Below, one piece after another: positions 1 to 8,556 of a stretch of DNA of 64,000 nt. The notes under the pieces are model-generated. The model saw nothing but the letters and a program-made list of their open reading frames with translations. It was not told the DNA's origin and did not search any database. Position 1 is the stretch's first letter; every line of letters starts with the position of its first letter. The DNA is from Deltaproteobacteria bacterium (lineage in GTDB: Bacteria > Myxococcota_A > UBA9160 > UBA4427), in the NCBI GenBank assembly GCA_029261855.1, contig JAJDAN010000013.1, positions 62,001 through 126,000 of the forward strand, written 5' to 3'. The translations under genes and the position numbers were made by a program.

Positions 1-666
1 CTCCGTGGCTCGCGCGAGGCTGGCATCGCAGTCCTCGACAGCCAGGTAGACCCCCCAATGGGGAGGCGTCCCTTCGCGCTCCTGCCCGAGCCCCATGATG
101 CCGCCGTTGGCGCGTCCCTCGTTCTCGATGACCCGGTAGCCGTCGTCCGTGGCCACTTCGATCGACCAGCCGAACAGGTCGCGATAGAAGCCCGACGCCC
201 GCTCGGGGTCTGACGTGGCGAGCTCGTTCCAGCTCAGGGACACCGGCTCGTTCACGATCGCCGCGCCGATGTGCTCTCCCGGTTCCCACAACGAGAAGTG
301 GGCGCCCGTCGGATCGGAAAGAATGGCCATGCGCCCCGCGTCCATGACCTGCATGGGCGGCATCACGACCGTCGCCCCGAGCTGACGGGCACGTTCAGTG
401 GTGGCCTCGACGTCCTGCACGCTCACGTAGCTGTTCCATACGGCGGGCGCGCCCGATGCCTTCATCTCCGGACCCATCTCGCCGAGCCCGGCCACGGGCT
501 GGCCGCGAACGAGGAACTGGGTGTAGACGCCACCTTGGTCCGTGGGGTTGTCCAGTACGTCCCAACCGCAAAGTGCCTGATAGAAACGCTTTGACGCCGC
601 GGCGTCCGGGGACATGAGATCGACCCAGGAGAAGGTCCCGGGTGCGTACTTGCTGAAGGTCGTCAT
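1..666 (-). CDS. VOC family protein (glyoxalase-like), cut by left window edge
   Basis: The frame opens at the ATG at 666-664 and is still open at base 1, giving 222 residues without a stop. It reads as two similar halves of the vicinal-oxygen-chelate fold: a first module with GTFSWVDLMSPDAAASKRFY and a second with LSWNELATSDPERASGFYR. Two-module proteins of this kind (COG3324, mycobacterial CFP30B type) are usually about 260 residues, so only the last 35-40 are probably missing. The substrate cannot be read from the sequence; members include glyoxalase-like and antibiotic-binding proteins. It precedes, on the same strand but across a 138-base gap, nothing with an obvious functional link. Confidence 0.85.
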   Translation of the reverse strand, partial: MTTFSKYAPGTFSWVDLMSPDAAASKRFYQALCGWDVLDNPTDQGGVYTQFLVRGQPVAGLGEMGPEMKASGAPAVWNSYVSVQDVEATTERARQLGATVVMPPMQVMDAGRMAILSDPTGAHFSLWEPGEHIGAAIVNEPVSLSWNELATSDPERASGFYRDLFGWSIEVATDDGYRVIENEGRANGGIMGLGQEREGTPPHWGVYLAVEDCDASLARATE

Positions 667-804
667 GGCGTGCCTCCCTGAAGGATGATCGCCCCAGCCT
701 ACGCCCGCCGGTGTCGCGACTCAATCCGAAATCAGAGGGAGCAGCCGTCTCTGCTGACAGCTTGCCGCCACCCAAGGAGGCCGACCCAGGACTCCGTCTT
801 GGGA

Positions 805-1647
805 TCAGTCGAAGAGTCGGTCGGCCAGGCGCCGCATGCCGTCCAGCGCCTGGCGGCTCCGCTGCCAGGGGGTCGCGATGATGCGCGTCACTCCGACGTC
901 CTCGAAGCGCCGCACCTCGTCGCGATCGGCGGGGTTCGCCCCCACGATGCAGGCGAAGTCCTCCTGCTCGCGTCCGTAGTCGCGACGCAGGGCCGTCAAC
1001 GCGTCGATCAGCGGGCGTGCGGAATCGGGGGTGTGGTGCAGACCCAGCCAGCCGTTGCCGTCGCGCGCGGCGCGTCGCAGCGCGGCGTCGGATTCGCCCC
1101 CCACGTGGATCGGTGGATGCGGTCGCTGCTGCGGCTTCGGTTCGAACGCCACGGGCTCGAAGCTGTAGAACGCACCGTCGTGGGCAACCACCTCCTCGCT
1201 CCACAGGCGCTTGCAGACCGCCAGGGCCTCGTCGAGGCGGCGGCCGCGCGTGCCCGGGTCGAGACCCGCGGCGACCCATTCCTGCCGCAACCATCCCGAC
1301 CCGATGCCGATCTCGGCGCGTCCTTCCGAGACGACGTCGAGTGTCTGGATCGCGCGGGCAGCGACGAACGGATGGCGCAATCCCAGCAGGTAGACGTGGG
1401 TGCCGAGTCGCAGCTTGTGGGTGCGGCCCGCCAGGAACGACAGATAGGCGAACACGTCGAAAACGGGTGTCGTGGCCGGTACCGGTGGGTGATCGGCGCC
1501 GGGGAAGGGCGAGCCTGTCATGTCGACGGGGAAGACGAGATGTTCCGGCAGCCAGACGGATTCGTAGCCGAGCTTCTCTGCTTCGAGGCTGGCGTCCAGG
1601 AAGAAGCCCGGGTGGAGGGCGCCGAGTCCGATGCCGAACTGCACCCG
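805..1647 (-). CDS. LLM class (luciferase-like) F420/FMN-dependent oxidoreductase
   Basis: A luciferase-like TIM-barrel oxidoreductase. It shows the family's beginning VQFGIGLGALHPGFFLDASL, the segment EKLGYESVWLPEHLVFPVDM, and the central GRAEIGIGSGWLRQEW glycine motif of F420-dependent members of the TIGR03619 type. The predicted 280 residues fit that subfamily. I chose the GTG at 1647 because the family begins right there. An in-frame ATG at 1695 shares its GCATGC with the ATG of the divergent barrel gene and would leave no room for a promoter. The cofactor (F420 or FMN) and the substrate are not determinable here. A second family member lies at 28980. Confidence 0.85.
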   Translation of the reverse strand, partial: RVQFGIGLGALHPGFFLDASLEAEKLGYESVWLPEHLVFPVDMTGSPFPGADHPPVPATTPVFDVFAYLSFLAGRTHKLRLGTHVYLLGLRHPFVAARAIQTLDVVSEGRAEIGIGSGWLRQEWVAAGLDPGTRGRRLDEALAVCKRLWSEEVVAHDGAFYSFEPVAFEPKPQQRPHPPIHVGGESDAALRRAARDGNGWLGLHHTPDSARPLIDALTALRRDYGREQEDFACIVGANPADRDEVRRFEDVGVTRIIATPWQRSRQALDGMRRLADRLFD

Positions 1648-1693
1648 CACAGGGTAGGGGGGGCGAGCTATGGTGCCAGCTCCGGGGGTTCGC

Positions 1694-2347
1694 ATGCGTC
1701 ACCGCTTCTCGTCACCTTTTCTGACTGCTCCGCTGGCACTTGCGTTGCTGGTCCTCGGCGTTCCGATTCTCGCGCCCCAAGGCGCGGCCGCGGACCCGGC
1801 GACCCTGGCCCCCCACGCGCTGTCCGTGGATTCACTCGCGCTGCAGGGCGACGATCCCGAGGCGAGCGCGGCCCCTTCCTTCTCGAGGGCCGGCGGCTAC
1901 CTGGGCGCGGGTGGCGCCTTTGCACTCCAGAACTTCGACATCCCCGGCGAACAGAAGAACGCCGCGAGCATCGCGTTCCGCGCCGGCTACCGCGGCTACT
2001 CCTGGCTGGCAGTCGAGTTCCTGGGGGACGTCCTCACGACCTTCGACGGCAAGGGATCCCAGGACAACGACGTGAACGGCTACGCGCTGACGGTCAACGG
2101 CAAGCTCGTGGCGCCGCTCGGGCGGGTCGAACCCTGGCTGATGGCCGGGATCGGGTTCCTCGACATCGACGCAGACCGCGAGGGTCACCGGAAGGAGGAC
2201 TTCGTCTTCCGGTCCGCGGTGGGCTTGGACGTCTATCTCACGCCGCACTGGGCGCTGTACGGCGAGGCTGCGTACTTGTTGCCGACGGGTGACGTGAAGC
2301 GGTACGACGTGGCCACCTTCGGTGGCGGGATCCTGTTCCGCTTCTGA
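1694..2347 (+). CDS. Outer-membrane beta-barrel protein (porin/OmpA-barrel-like)
   Basis: A secreted protein of about 217 residues. After a cleavable signal peptide (RHRF, a hydrophobic core, then QGAAA) and a short linker comes alternating aromatic/glycine sequence typical of a small eight-stranded barrel (YLGAGGAFALQNFDI, FRAGYRGYSWLAVEFLGD, WLMAGIGFLDID). The chain ends FGGGILFRF, a classical terminal-Phe signal for barrel insertion by BAM. ATG 1694 puts positive charges before the hydrophobic stretch; an in-frame ATG at 1670 is possible. No charge or ligand information can be read. The start is divergent from the luciferase-like gene. A GC-rich hairpin lies 42 bases past the stop. Confidence 0.85.
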   Translation: MRHRFSSPFLTAPLALALLVLGVPILAPQGAAADPATLAPHALSVDSLALQGDDPEASAAPSFSRAGGYLGAGGAFALQNFDIPGEQKNAASIAFRAGYRGYSWLAVEFLGDVLTTFDGKGSQDNDVNGYALTVNGKLVAPLGRVEPWLMAGIGFLDIDADREGHRKEDFVFRSAVGLDVYLTPHWALYGEAAYLLPTGDVKRYDVATFGGGILFRF

Positions 2348-2389
2348 CCCTACAGCGTCCCCGGAAGCCTGCCGATCCACAGGGTGGGC

Positions 2390-2413
2390 GCCCCTCGATG
2401 ACACCCGAGGGGC
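2390..2413. terminator. Perfect 8-bp stem-loop after the barrel gene
   Basis: gcccctcg (2390-2397) and cgaggggc (2406-2413) form a perfect 8-bp stem with an 8-base loop. There is no T-run after it, so it would be a non-canonical terminator for the barrel gene. The loop holds an ATG (2398) in frame with the PilZ gene. Burying that codon in a hairpin argues that translation starts at 2425 instead. Confidence 0.5.
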
Positions 2414-2424
2414 ACGGTGAATGC

Positions 2425-3660
2425 ATGGTGGATCTGGAACAACCCGGGGCGATCCTGCTGATCCACGCCGGCGAACTCGCCGACGTGCGAGCGTTGCTGG
2501 ACGCATTGGGGCTCGGCTTCACCGAGTCGGCGCCCGCGGCGACGAGCCCCGCGGACTACCGCACGGCCAGCCTCGTCGTTTCCGGACCCCAGTACCTGCT
2601 CGACCGTCTCGAGGCCGGGGGCGGCGACGGGCCGGTGCGGGTCGCGGTGCTCGAGGGCGAAGCGCGCACCCTACGGTCGATGTTGTCCCGGGGCGGCGTC
2701 GAGTGGATGGTCCGACGCCCCTTCCATCCTTCGGCCCTGCGGCTGTTACTGCTGCACTGCATCTACAGCGGCCCCGAGAAGCGCAGCGCGAGACGCGTGA
2801 GCATCGGAGCGGCGGTCCACTACCAGGCGGGCTGGCGCAAGCGCGGTGCCCTGCTCGCAGAGATCTCCGAACGAGACTGCCGCTTCCTGGCGGACCGCGC
2901 GGTCTCCATCGGGAAGCACGTCAAGCTGCGACTGCCTGCCGAGCTCGCCAAGGGACGCAGCCTCACCCTCGAGGGTCGCGTGGTGCGCACGGAAGCGCCC
3001 GACGAGGCGGATGGAACGCATCCGGTGTGTCTCGTGTTCGACCCGCCCGGCGCCAACGAGAGCTTGCGACTCAAGGATCTCATCGTTCGTCACGAACGCG
3101 GACCCGCCTTGCTCGCGGGCGCGGCGGCACGTTCCGCCGTGCGCAATCGTGCGACGGATCCGAGCGAGGAAGAGCGCGTGGTCCGCTCGGTGATTCGCGT
3201 CGGAAGCCAGGAGGTGGCCGAGGTGCCCGCCGAAAGCGGAAGCGCGGTCGAGCCGCAGCTCGATGGGCCCGAGCGGCGGCGGGATCCACGTCACGCATTC
3301 CGTCGCCGGGTGATCGCCCTGGGACAGCAGGCGACGCGAGTTCTGGTCGGCCGGGATATCTCACCCCAAGGCATGCGCGTGGATCCGTCCACGGCGCTCA
3401 GCCTCGGACAGTCCCTGCAGATCGCGATCCACGTACCCGGGCAAGAGACGCCGTTGGTCGTCGGTGTGCGCGTCGAACGCGACGACGGCGAGCGCGGACT
3501 CCTGATGCTCTTCCAGGACCTGTCGCAGACCGCCCGCGAGTATCTCGACGAGATGCTCGGCGGGCTCGCGGGCGCCCATGCCGGCAGCGTCGAGGGCGCC
3601 GGCGGTATGACGATGGTGTCCGAGATCGTCGCCCCCGACTGCGGAGCAGACTCCAGCTAG
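2425..3660 (+). CDS. Tandem PilZ-domain protein with receiver-like N-terminus
   Basis: About 411 residues in three parts. The first ~115 residues look like a degenerate response-regulator receiver (GAILLIHAGELADVRALL near the start, RRPFHPSALRLLL near the end) without a clear phospho-acceptor. The next ~95 residues form a degenerate PilZ domain (RSARRVSIGAAVHY, EISERDC in place of D-x-S-x-x-G). The C-terminal ~95 residues form a PilZ domain with both cyclic-di-GMP motifs: the arginine cluster RRRDPRHAFRRR and GRDISPQGM, which matches D/N-x-S-x-x-G. It is therefore a likely cyclic-di-GMP effector. ATG 2425 is preferred because the ATG at 2398 lies in a hairpin loop. A GGDEF protein is encoded at 34811. 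Confidence 0.8.
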   Translation: MVDLEQPGAILLIHAGELADVRALLDALGLGFTESAPAATSPADYRTASLVVSGPQYLLDRLEAGGGDGPVRVAVLEGEARTLRSMLSRGGVEWMVRRPFHPSALRLLLLHCIYSGPEKRSARRVSIGAAVHYQAGWRKRGALLAEISERDCRFLADRAVSIGKHVKLRLPAELAKGRSLTLEGRVVRTEAPDEADGTHPVCLVFDPPGANESLRLKDLIVRHERGPALLAGAAARSAVRNRATDPSEEERVVRSVIRVGSQEVAEVPAESGSAVEPQLDGPERRRDPRHAFRRRVIALGQQATRVLVGRDISPQGMRVDPSTALSLGQSLQIAIHVPGQETPLVVGVRVERDDGERGLLMLFQDLSQTAREYLDEMLGGLAGAHAGSVEGAGGMTMVSEIVAPDCGADSS

Positions 3661-3756
3661 CGAGCGTGAGCCCTGCGTCTTGGGTCGGCCTCCTAGCTGA
3701 CGCGTGCTGCTTGTGTCAGGATGCCGCGCACGCCTTGCATGGGGAGGTTCGCGGCA

Positions 3757-4305
3757 GTGACCGTGAGCGAACTGCTGCTCGTTCGTCATTGTGAGTCCGC
3801 CGGGCAGGAGTCCGGCGCGCCGCTGACGAGCGACGGACTGCAGCAAGCGACTCTACTCGCGACCTTCCTGCGGTCCTTCCCGGTGGACGCGATCCTCTGC
3901 AGTCCCTTTCGAAGGGCGCTCGAGAGCATCGCGCCCTTTGCCGCGCAGACGCGGATCGATGTCGAAGAAGATGCTCGCCTGGTCGAGCGGACTCTGTCCG
4001 CCGAACCCCAGGCCGACTGGCGCGAGCAGCTGCAAAAGACGTGGCGGGACTTCGACCATCGGGCGCCCGGAGGTGAGACCAGTCGCGAAGCGCAGCAGCG
4101 CGCTCGGGGCGCGGTGGACGAGATCGCGTCGCGCGGAAATCGCTGCGTCGTCGTCGTCTCTCATGGCAACTGGATCGGGCTCGTCCTGCATTCCATCGAC
4201 CCGTGCTTCGACTTCGCGGCATGGGAGCGTCTCAGCAATCCGGACGTGTTCCGGCTGCGCCTGGGGGCGGGTGCCGATCACATGGAGCGCGTCTGGTGTG
4301 GCTGA
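3757..4305 (+). CDS. Histidine phosphatase superfamily protein
   Basis: A phosphoglycerate-mutase-like histidine phosphatase of about 182 residues. The phospho-acceptor histidine is in LLVRHCESAG (the R-H-G/C-E signature with Cys in place of Gly). Further family elements are LCSPFRRALES and a late VVVVSHGNWIG carrying the second histidine. I place the start at GTG 3757, about 10 bases after GGGGAGG (3740-3746); ATG 3721 would put that ribosome-binding site inside the gene. Substrates of this family range from sugar phosphates to nucleotides and protein phosphates, and nothing narrows it here. Confidence 0.82.
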   Translation: MTVSELLLVRHCESAGQESGAPLTSDGLQQATLLATFLRSFPVDAILCSPFRRALESIAPFAAQTRIDVEEDARLVERTLSAEPQADWREQLQKTWRDFDHRAPGGETSREAQQRARGAVDEIASRGNRCVVVVSHGNWIGLVLHSIDPCFDFAAWERLSNPDVFRLRLGAGADHMERVWCG

Positions 4306-4358
4306 GGCGCCCCCGGCTTTCGGTAGTAGAATCGAAGCCTTGGCACGGGAACTCCGAA

Positions 4359-6617
4359 GTGGGGCTTGAACCCTTCCGCGGCCTCGCCCGGGGAGCCGCG
4401 GCCAGTGTGGTGAGTGTCGCGATGGGCCTGGCCCTGGCGGGCTGTGGGGGTCGCGACGTCGAGCCCGGTGCGATCAGCGATGGCCCGCGGCCTGCCGCGA
4501 GCGTCGCCGACGAGCAGAGCCGACAAGCCGAGGTCGCCTCCGCGCCCGGCACGATCCTGTTCGGGGATCTCCACGTCCACACCGCCTACTCGATCGACGC
4601 CTATGTGTTCGCGCTGCCCCTGTTCGGAGGTGAAGGGGTCGGGCCGCCCGCGGACGCCTGCGATTTCGCGCGACACTGTGCGGCCCTCGACTTCTTCTCG
4701 ATCAACGATCACGCCGAGGCGCTCACCCCGGAACGCTGGCAGGCCACCCGCGACAGCATCCGGGAATGCAACGAACGCGCGGGCGATCCTTCCGACCCAG
4801 ACCTCGTCGCCTTCGTGGGCTACGAGTGGACCCAGGCCGGCAAGACCCCCGAGACCCACTTCGGTCACAAGAACGTGATCTTCCGCGGCGTGAGCGACGA
4901 CGACCTGCCCGCGCGCCCGATCACGTCGCTGCCCCAGGGCACCATCGATCGGGCCCGCGGCGTCGAGCTGCTGTCCGTGCTCGACGTGTTGCCGCGCATG
5001 GGGACGGGCGTCTACGGCGACTTCCTGTGGTGGGTCGGGCGCATGGCGCAGCAACCCGATTGTGGGCTCGGCGTCGACACGAATGCACTTCCACCGGACT
5101 GCCGGGAGAACGCGGACACTCCCGATCTGTTGTTCGAGAAGCTCGCGCAGGGTGGACTCGATCCCATCGTGATCCCCCACGGTCTGGCCTGGGGGGTGCA
5201 CGCTCCGCCGGGCTCGACGATTCGCAACCAACTCACCCGGGCGTCCCACGACGTGCAGCGACAGACCCTGCTCGAGGTCTACTCGGGGCACGGAAATTCC
5301 GAAGAGTATCGACCGCTCCCCGACACGAGCGTCGGCGCAGACGAAAGCGGCGTGTGCCCCGCACCCAGCGATGACTATCTCGCCTGTTGTTGGCAGGCGG
5401 GAGAAATCGTTCGCGCCCGCTGCGGTGAGCTACCCGAGCGCGACTGCGAGACGCGCGTGGATGAGGCGCGGCGGCTCGCGATGGCCGCGGGCACGAGCCC
5501 GCATCTCGTGCTGCCGGATACGCGCCCGGAAGACTGGCTCGACTGTGATCAGTGTCGGGATTGCTTCAAGCCCGCCATGAACCTGCGCCCGGGCGAGAGT
5601 GCCCAGTACGCACTCGCCGTCTCGAACTTCGACGAGCCCGCCGACGACGGCACGCCCTTGCGCTTCCGCTTCGGTTTCATCGCGTCGAGCGACAATCACA
5701 GCGCGCGTCCCGGGACGGGCTACAAGCAGCGGGATCGCCTCGAGACGACCGACGCCCGGGGCATCGCCTCGCCGGGCTGGGAGCGTTGGGTGCGTCCCTA
5801 CGTCGCCGGCGAGCAGGAGGATCCGCAGCGGGCCCAGGCAGCGCCCGACGAGCAGCGGGGCTTTCGCGGCCTGCTCGACGTGGAGCGCGGGGCCAGCTTC
5901 ATGTACCCGGGTGGCCTGGTGGCGGTCCACAGCCAGGACCGCAGCCGGGAGGCCATCTGGGAGGCCCTCGAGGCAAAGCGGGTATACGGCACGAGCGGCC
6001 CCCGGATCCTGTTGTGGTTCGATCTCGTCAACGGTCCCGACGGCAGGGCGCCCATGGGGTCCGAGGTCGTGAGCGGCGAGACGCCCCGCTTCGCGGTGCA
6101 TGCCGTCGGGTCGTTCGTCCAGCAGCCCGGCTGCCCGGACGCGAGCCGGGTCGCCCTGGGCGACGAGCGCCTCGAGCGGCTGTGCCGCAACGAGTGCTAT
6201 CAGCCTGGAGATGCCCGGCGCGCGATCCGCGCCATCGAGGTGGTCCGCGTGCGGCCGCAGCACACGCCCGACGCCGCCGCAGCAGACGGCATCGAAGACC
6301 CCTGGCGCGTCTTCGCCTGCGAGCCCGACCCGACGGGCTGCCGGGTCCGCTTCGAGGACCCGGACTACGCCCGGTCGGGACGCGACGCCGTCTACTATGT
6401 GCGAGCTCTCGAAGAGCCATCCCTCGCGGTCAACGGCGCCATGCAACGCGCCGTGCGAGACGCGGCGGGTGAGGTCGTCCGCACGGATCCCTGTCACGGG
6501 GGCTATCGCACGCCGGCGGACGACGACTGTCTGGCTCCCGTGCAGGAGCGGGCGTGGTCGTCTCCGATCTATCTCGACCAGCCCCGGGCGGCGATGGCTG
6601 CTTCTTCCGAAGACTGA
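4359..6617 (+). CDS. DUF3604 lipoprotein with PHP-like metal motifs
   Basis: About 752 residues. The GTG at 4359 gives a lipoprotein signal with lipobox LALAGC (lipidated Cys ~29), so the mature protein should be membrane-anchored outside the cytoplasm. The body matches the DUF3604 family. Its motif order resembles PHP-type metal-dependent hydrolases: GDLHVHTAYS (H72, H74), SINDHAEA (~117), IPHG (~272) and SSDNHSARPG (~445). Many paired cysteines (CDQCRDC, CRNECY) fit an oxidising compartment. The substrate is unknown. The gene's last 49 bases overlap the tail of the convergent DUF4105 gene. An in-frame open stretch back to 4203 overlaps the phosphatase gene and lacks a signal peptide. Confidence 0.8.
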   Translation: MGLEPFRGLARGAAASVVSVAMGLALAGCGGRDVEPGAISDGPRPAASVADEQSRQAEVASAPGTILFGDLHVHTAYSIDAYVFALPLFGGEGVGPPADACDFARHCAALDFFSINDHAEALTPERWQATRDSIRECNERAGDPSDPDLVAFVGYEWTQAGKTPETHFGHKNVIFRGVSDDDLPARPITSLPQGTIDRARGVELLSVLDVLPRMGTGVYGDFLWWVGRMAQQPDCGLGVDTNALPPDCRENADTPDLLFEKLAQGGLDPIVIPHGLAWGVHAPPGSTIRNQLTRASHDVQRQTLLEVYSGHGNSEEYRPLPDTSVGADESGVCPAPSDDYLACCWQAGEIVRARCGELPERDCETRVDEARRLAMAAGTSPHLVLPDTRPEDWLDCDQCRDCFKPAMNLRPGESAQYALAVSNFDEPADDGTPLRFRFGFIASSDNHSARPGTGYKQRDRLETTDARGIASPGWERWVRPYVAGEQEDPQRAQAAPDEQRGFRGLLDVERGASFMYPGGLVAVHSQDRSREAIWEALEAKRVYGTSGPRILLWFDLVNGPDGRAPMGSEVVSGETPRFAVHAVGSFVQQPGCPDASRVALGDERLERLCRNECYQPGDARRAIRAIEVVRVRPQHTPDAAAADGIEDPWRVFACEPDPTGCRVRFEDPDYARSGRDAVYYVRALEEPSLAVNGAMQRAVRDAAGEVVRTDPCHGGYRTPADDDCLAPVQERAWSSPIYLDQPRAAMAASSED

Positions 6618-8497
6618 TCCGGGCCGTCGAGGGACTGGGGTCGCGGCGCCACCCAATCGTTCGAGCCCTTGCGGATGTTCCAGAAGGCGAGCTCGGGCAG
6701 GCTCACGAGTGCGCCCTCGAGACCGGAAACGAAGGTCTCCCCGCGATCGACGGGCAAGCGGACGAGACCCCACAGACTCTCGAAGACGGCGGCGGTGAGG
6801 TTCACCGCCCCGAAGAGGGGTCGCAGCCAGGGCGTGTCGTCGGTGAAGAAGACGAAGTACGAATCCTGCACGCCCCGCCGGTAGCTGCGCGCCGTCAGCG
6901 TGTTCGATTCGCGAAGGGCGACCCACACCGGGCTCTCCTCGCTGCGCATCTCGGCCAGCTGGATCTCCCGATACGAAGGGATGACGCGCTTGTCGACGAC
7001 GCGATACGCGCGGTCGACGGCATGGGCCGACGCGAACGGAATGAAGCTGAAGCCCGTGCGGCCGTCGACGTGACCGCCCAGGACCTGTTCCGACTCCGTC
7101 ACCGACCGGTCGAGGGCGAGGTCGAGGGTTGCGAACAGCTCGGATACGCAGTTGCGCGTGATGAGGCGGTAGCGGTAGAGGTGCTCGAGGGATGCCCGGT
7201 AGCGCGCGCTCCGCGCGCGCACGCGTTCGATGGGCAATTCCAGTGACGCGGGGTCCGCGGGGCGGGGCAGGGCGCTGCGCGACGCCGCGGGACGCGTCGG
7301 AAGCAGGGTGCCGCGCGCGAGCTTCAGCCCGCGCCGTTCGCGCACGCTGGTCTCGAGGGCGTCCACGCGTCCGACCGCTTCTTCGAGTCGCGCCGGGTAG
7401 GTCTCGCTCGTGCCCGCGTTCTCGCTGAAGGCCCGCCGCGCGGCTTCGGTCTGGTTGCGGCCCGCGAGGATCATCTCACCGATGCGGTCGAGCCGGCTCG
7501 AGAGCACGCGGTAGGGCAGCTCGTGAGCGTCCTCGGGCAGTACGGCAAGCACGACCCGGCGTCCGCGCCGGAGCGACTCGTCGATGGCGAGTGCGCGGGC
7601 CAGGGCGACGAGGAACGGTCGCCCCCAGTCGGCCCGGGGCGAGCCGGCGAGTTGCACGAGAGCAGCTTCGAGGTGTTCTCGCGCGGCGTGGAGCCCGCGG
7701 ATCTCGTCATCGGTCAGCCAGCCCGCGGGGCCCGTGATGGACACGACGCCGGCGGGATCGAGGGGCGCGCCCGCGGTCAGCACGTCGACGGCGGCGATGC
7801 CGGAAGCCGCGTCCCGGTAGCGTCGCGACCACGGCCGTGCGAACGGAGGCTCGTCCTGGGCGTCGGCCAGGGGCGGCGCCGGCCAGGCATCCGGCGGCGT
7901 CTCGACCATCGCCGTGAGTCGAGCGTTGGCCCTCGCGCGCAACCGGGTCAGCACCTCCGGTCCGTAGCGGGCTTCGATTGCGGCGCGCAGCTTCGCGACG
8001 GCAGGAGACGGCGCGGCATCCGAGGCGAAGTAACCCAGTCCGGGGACGGCGGGACTGCGGCCGTCCCGCCAGGCTTCGAGCAGGGCGAGGTCCTCGGCCA
8101 GGGCCTTCGCGACGTCCAGCTGTCGTTGCTGGGTGTGGTAGCGGCGGTCGAAGGCGGCGCGCAGCCGTTCGGCGTCCGCGGTGGCCAGCGCGATCCGGCT
8201 CGAGGTGACGGTGCGGTTGTTGACGAGCGCGTAGGCGTGCAGGAAGTCCCGGGTCGGCTCGCGGTCCAGCACCAGCAGCCCGTCGCGGTTCTGGAAGTGG
8301 TAGGTCCGCGTTCCAAAGCGTACGGCCGCGTGGCCGCCGCTCGAGCCGCCCTCGTTCGCCTCGACGTAGAGATAGTCGAACGATGCGGCTCGTTCGGGCG
8401 AGTCCGCACGGGAAGCGTCCGAACAGACGAGGGCCGCCGCACTGGCCAACGCCAGGGCGCGAGTCCAGCGCGGTAGCCTTCGTCCCACGTCGCTCAC
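6569..8497 (-). CDS. DUF4105 / Lnb-type N-terminal domain protein
   Basis: About 642 residues. A signal peptide (hydrophobic ALALASAAALVCSDASRA) is followed by YLYVEANEGGSSGGHAAVRF and, some 400 residues later, YRLITRNCVSELF. The conserved His in a glycine-rich strand and the Cys in N-C are the pair expected of the papain-like Lnb_N/DUF4105 fold. Members of that family acylate lipoprotein N-termini in bacteria lacking Lnt; this role is inferred and not tested. I chose GTG 8497 because GGAG sits just upstream; the frame extends to GTG 8536, inside a 16-bp tandem repeat. The 3' end overlaps the DUF3604 gene tail-to-tail by 49 bases. Confidence 0.65.
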   Translation of the reverse strand: MSDVGRRLPRWTRALALASAAALVCSDASRADSPERAASFDYLYVEANEGGSSGGHAAVRFGTRTYHFQNRDGLLVLDREPTRDFLHAYALVNNRTVTSSRIALATADAERLRAAFDRRYHTQQRQLDVAKALAEDLALLEAWRDGRSPAVPGLGYFASDAAPSPAVAKLRAAIEARYGPEVLTRLRARANARLTAMVETPPDAWPAPPLADAQDEPPFARPWSRRYRDAASGIAAVDVLTAGAPLDPAGVVSITGPAGWLTDDEIRGLHAAREHLEAALVQLAGSPRADWGRPFLVALARALAIDESLRRGRRVVLAVLPEDAHELPYRVLSSRLDRIGEMILAGRNQTEAARRAFSENAGTSETYPARLEEAVGRVDALETSVRERRGLKLARGTLLPTRPAASRSALPRPADPASLELPIERVRARSARYRASLEHLYRYRLITRNCVSELFATLDLALDRSVTESEQVLGGHVDGRTGFSFIPFASAHAVDRAYRVVDKRVIPSYREIQLAEMRSEESPVWVALRESNTLTARSYRRGVQDSYFVFFTDDTPWLRPLFGAVNLTAAVFESLWGLVRLPVDRGETFVSGLEGALVSLPELAFWNIRKGSNDWVAPRPQSLDGPDQSSEEAAIAARGWSR

Positions 8498-8524
8498 CGT
8501 CTCCGGTCGCTCCGCGGACGCACT

Positions 8525-8556
8525 ACTGGAGCGCACTACTACTGGAGCGCACTACT
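8525..8556. repeat. Perfect 16-bp tandem duplication at a gene junction
   Basis: actggagcgcactact occurs twice head-to-tail (8525-8540, 8541-8556). It spans the stop codon of the small lipoprotein gene (8554-8552) and the upstream end of the DUF4105 frame, and each copy carries a GTG on the minus strand. It looks like a recent slippage duplication that changed the spacing between the two genes. Confidence 0.85.

Noticed and set aside
395-2292. Long open frames of several hundred codons on both strands over the luciferase-like and barrel genes
   Set aside because: They are Arg/Pro/Gly-rich without recognisable motifs, and overlap genes with clear family sequences. This is expected in GC-rich DNA where stop codons are rare.
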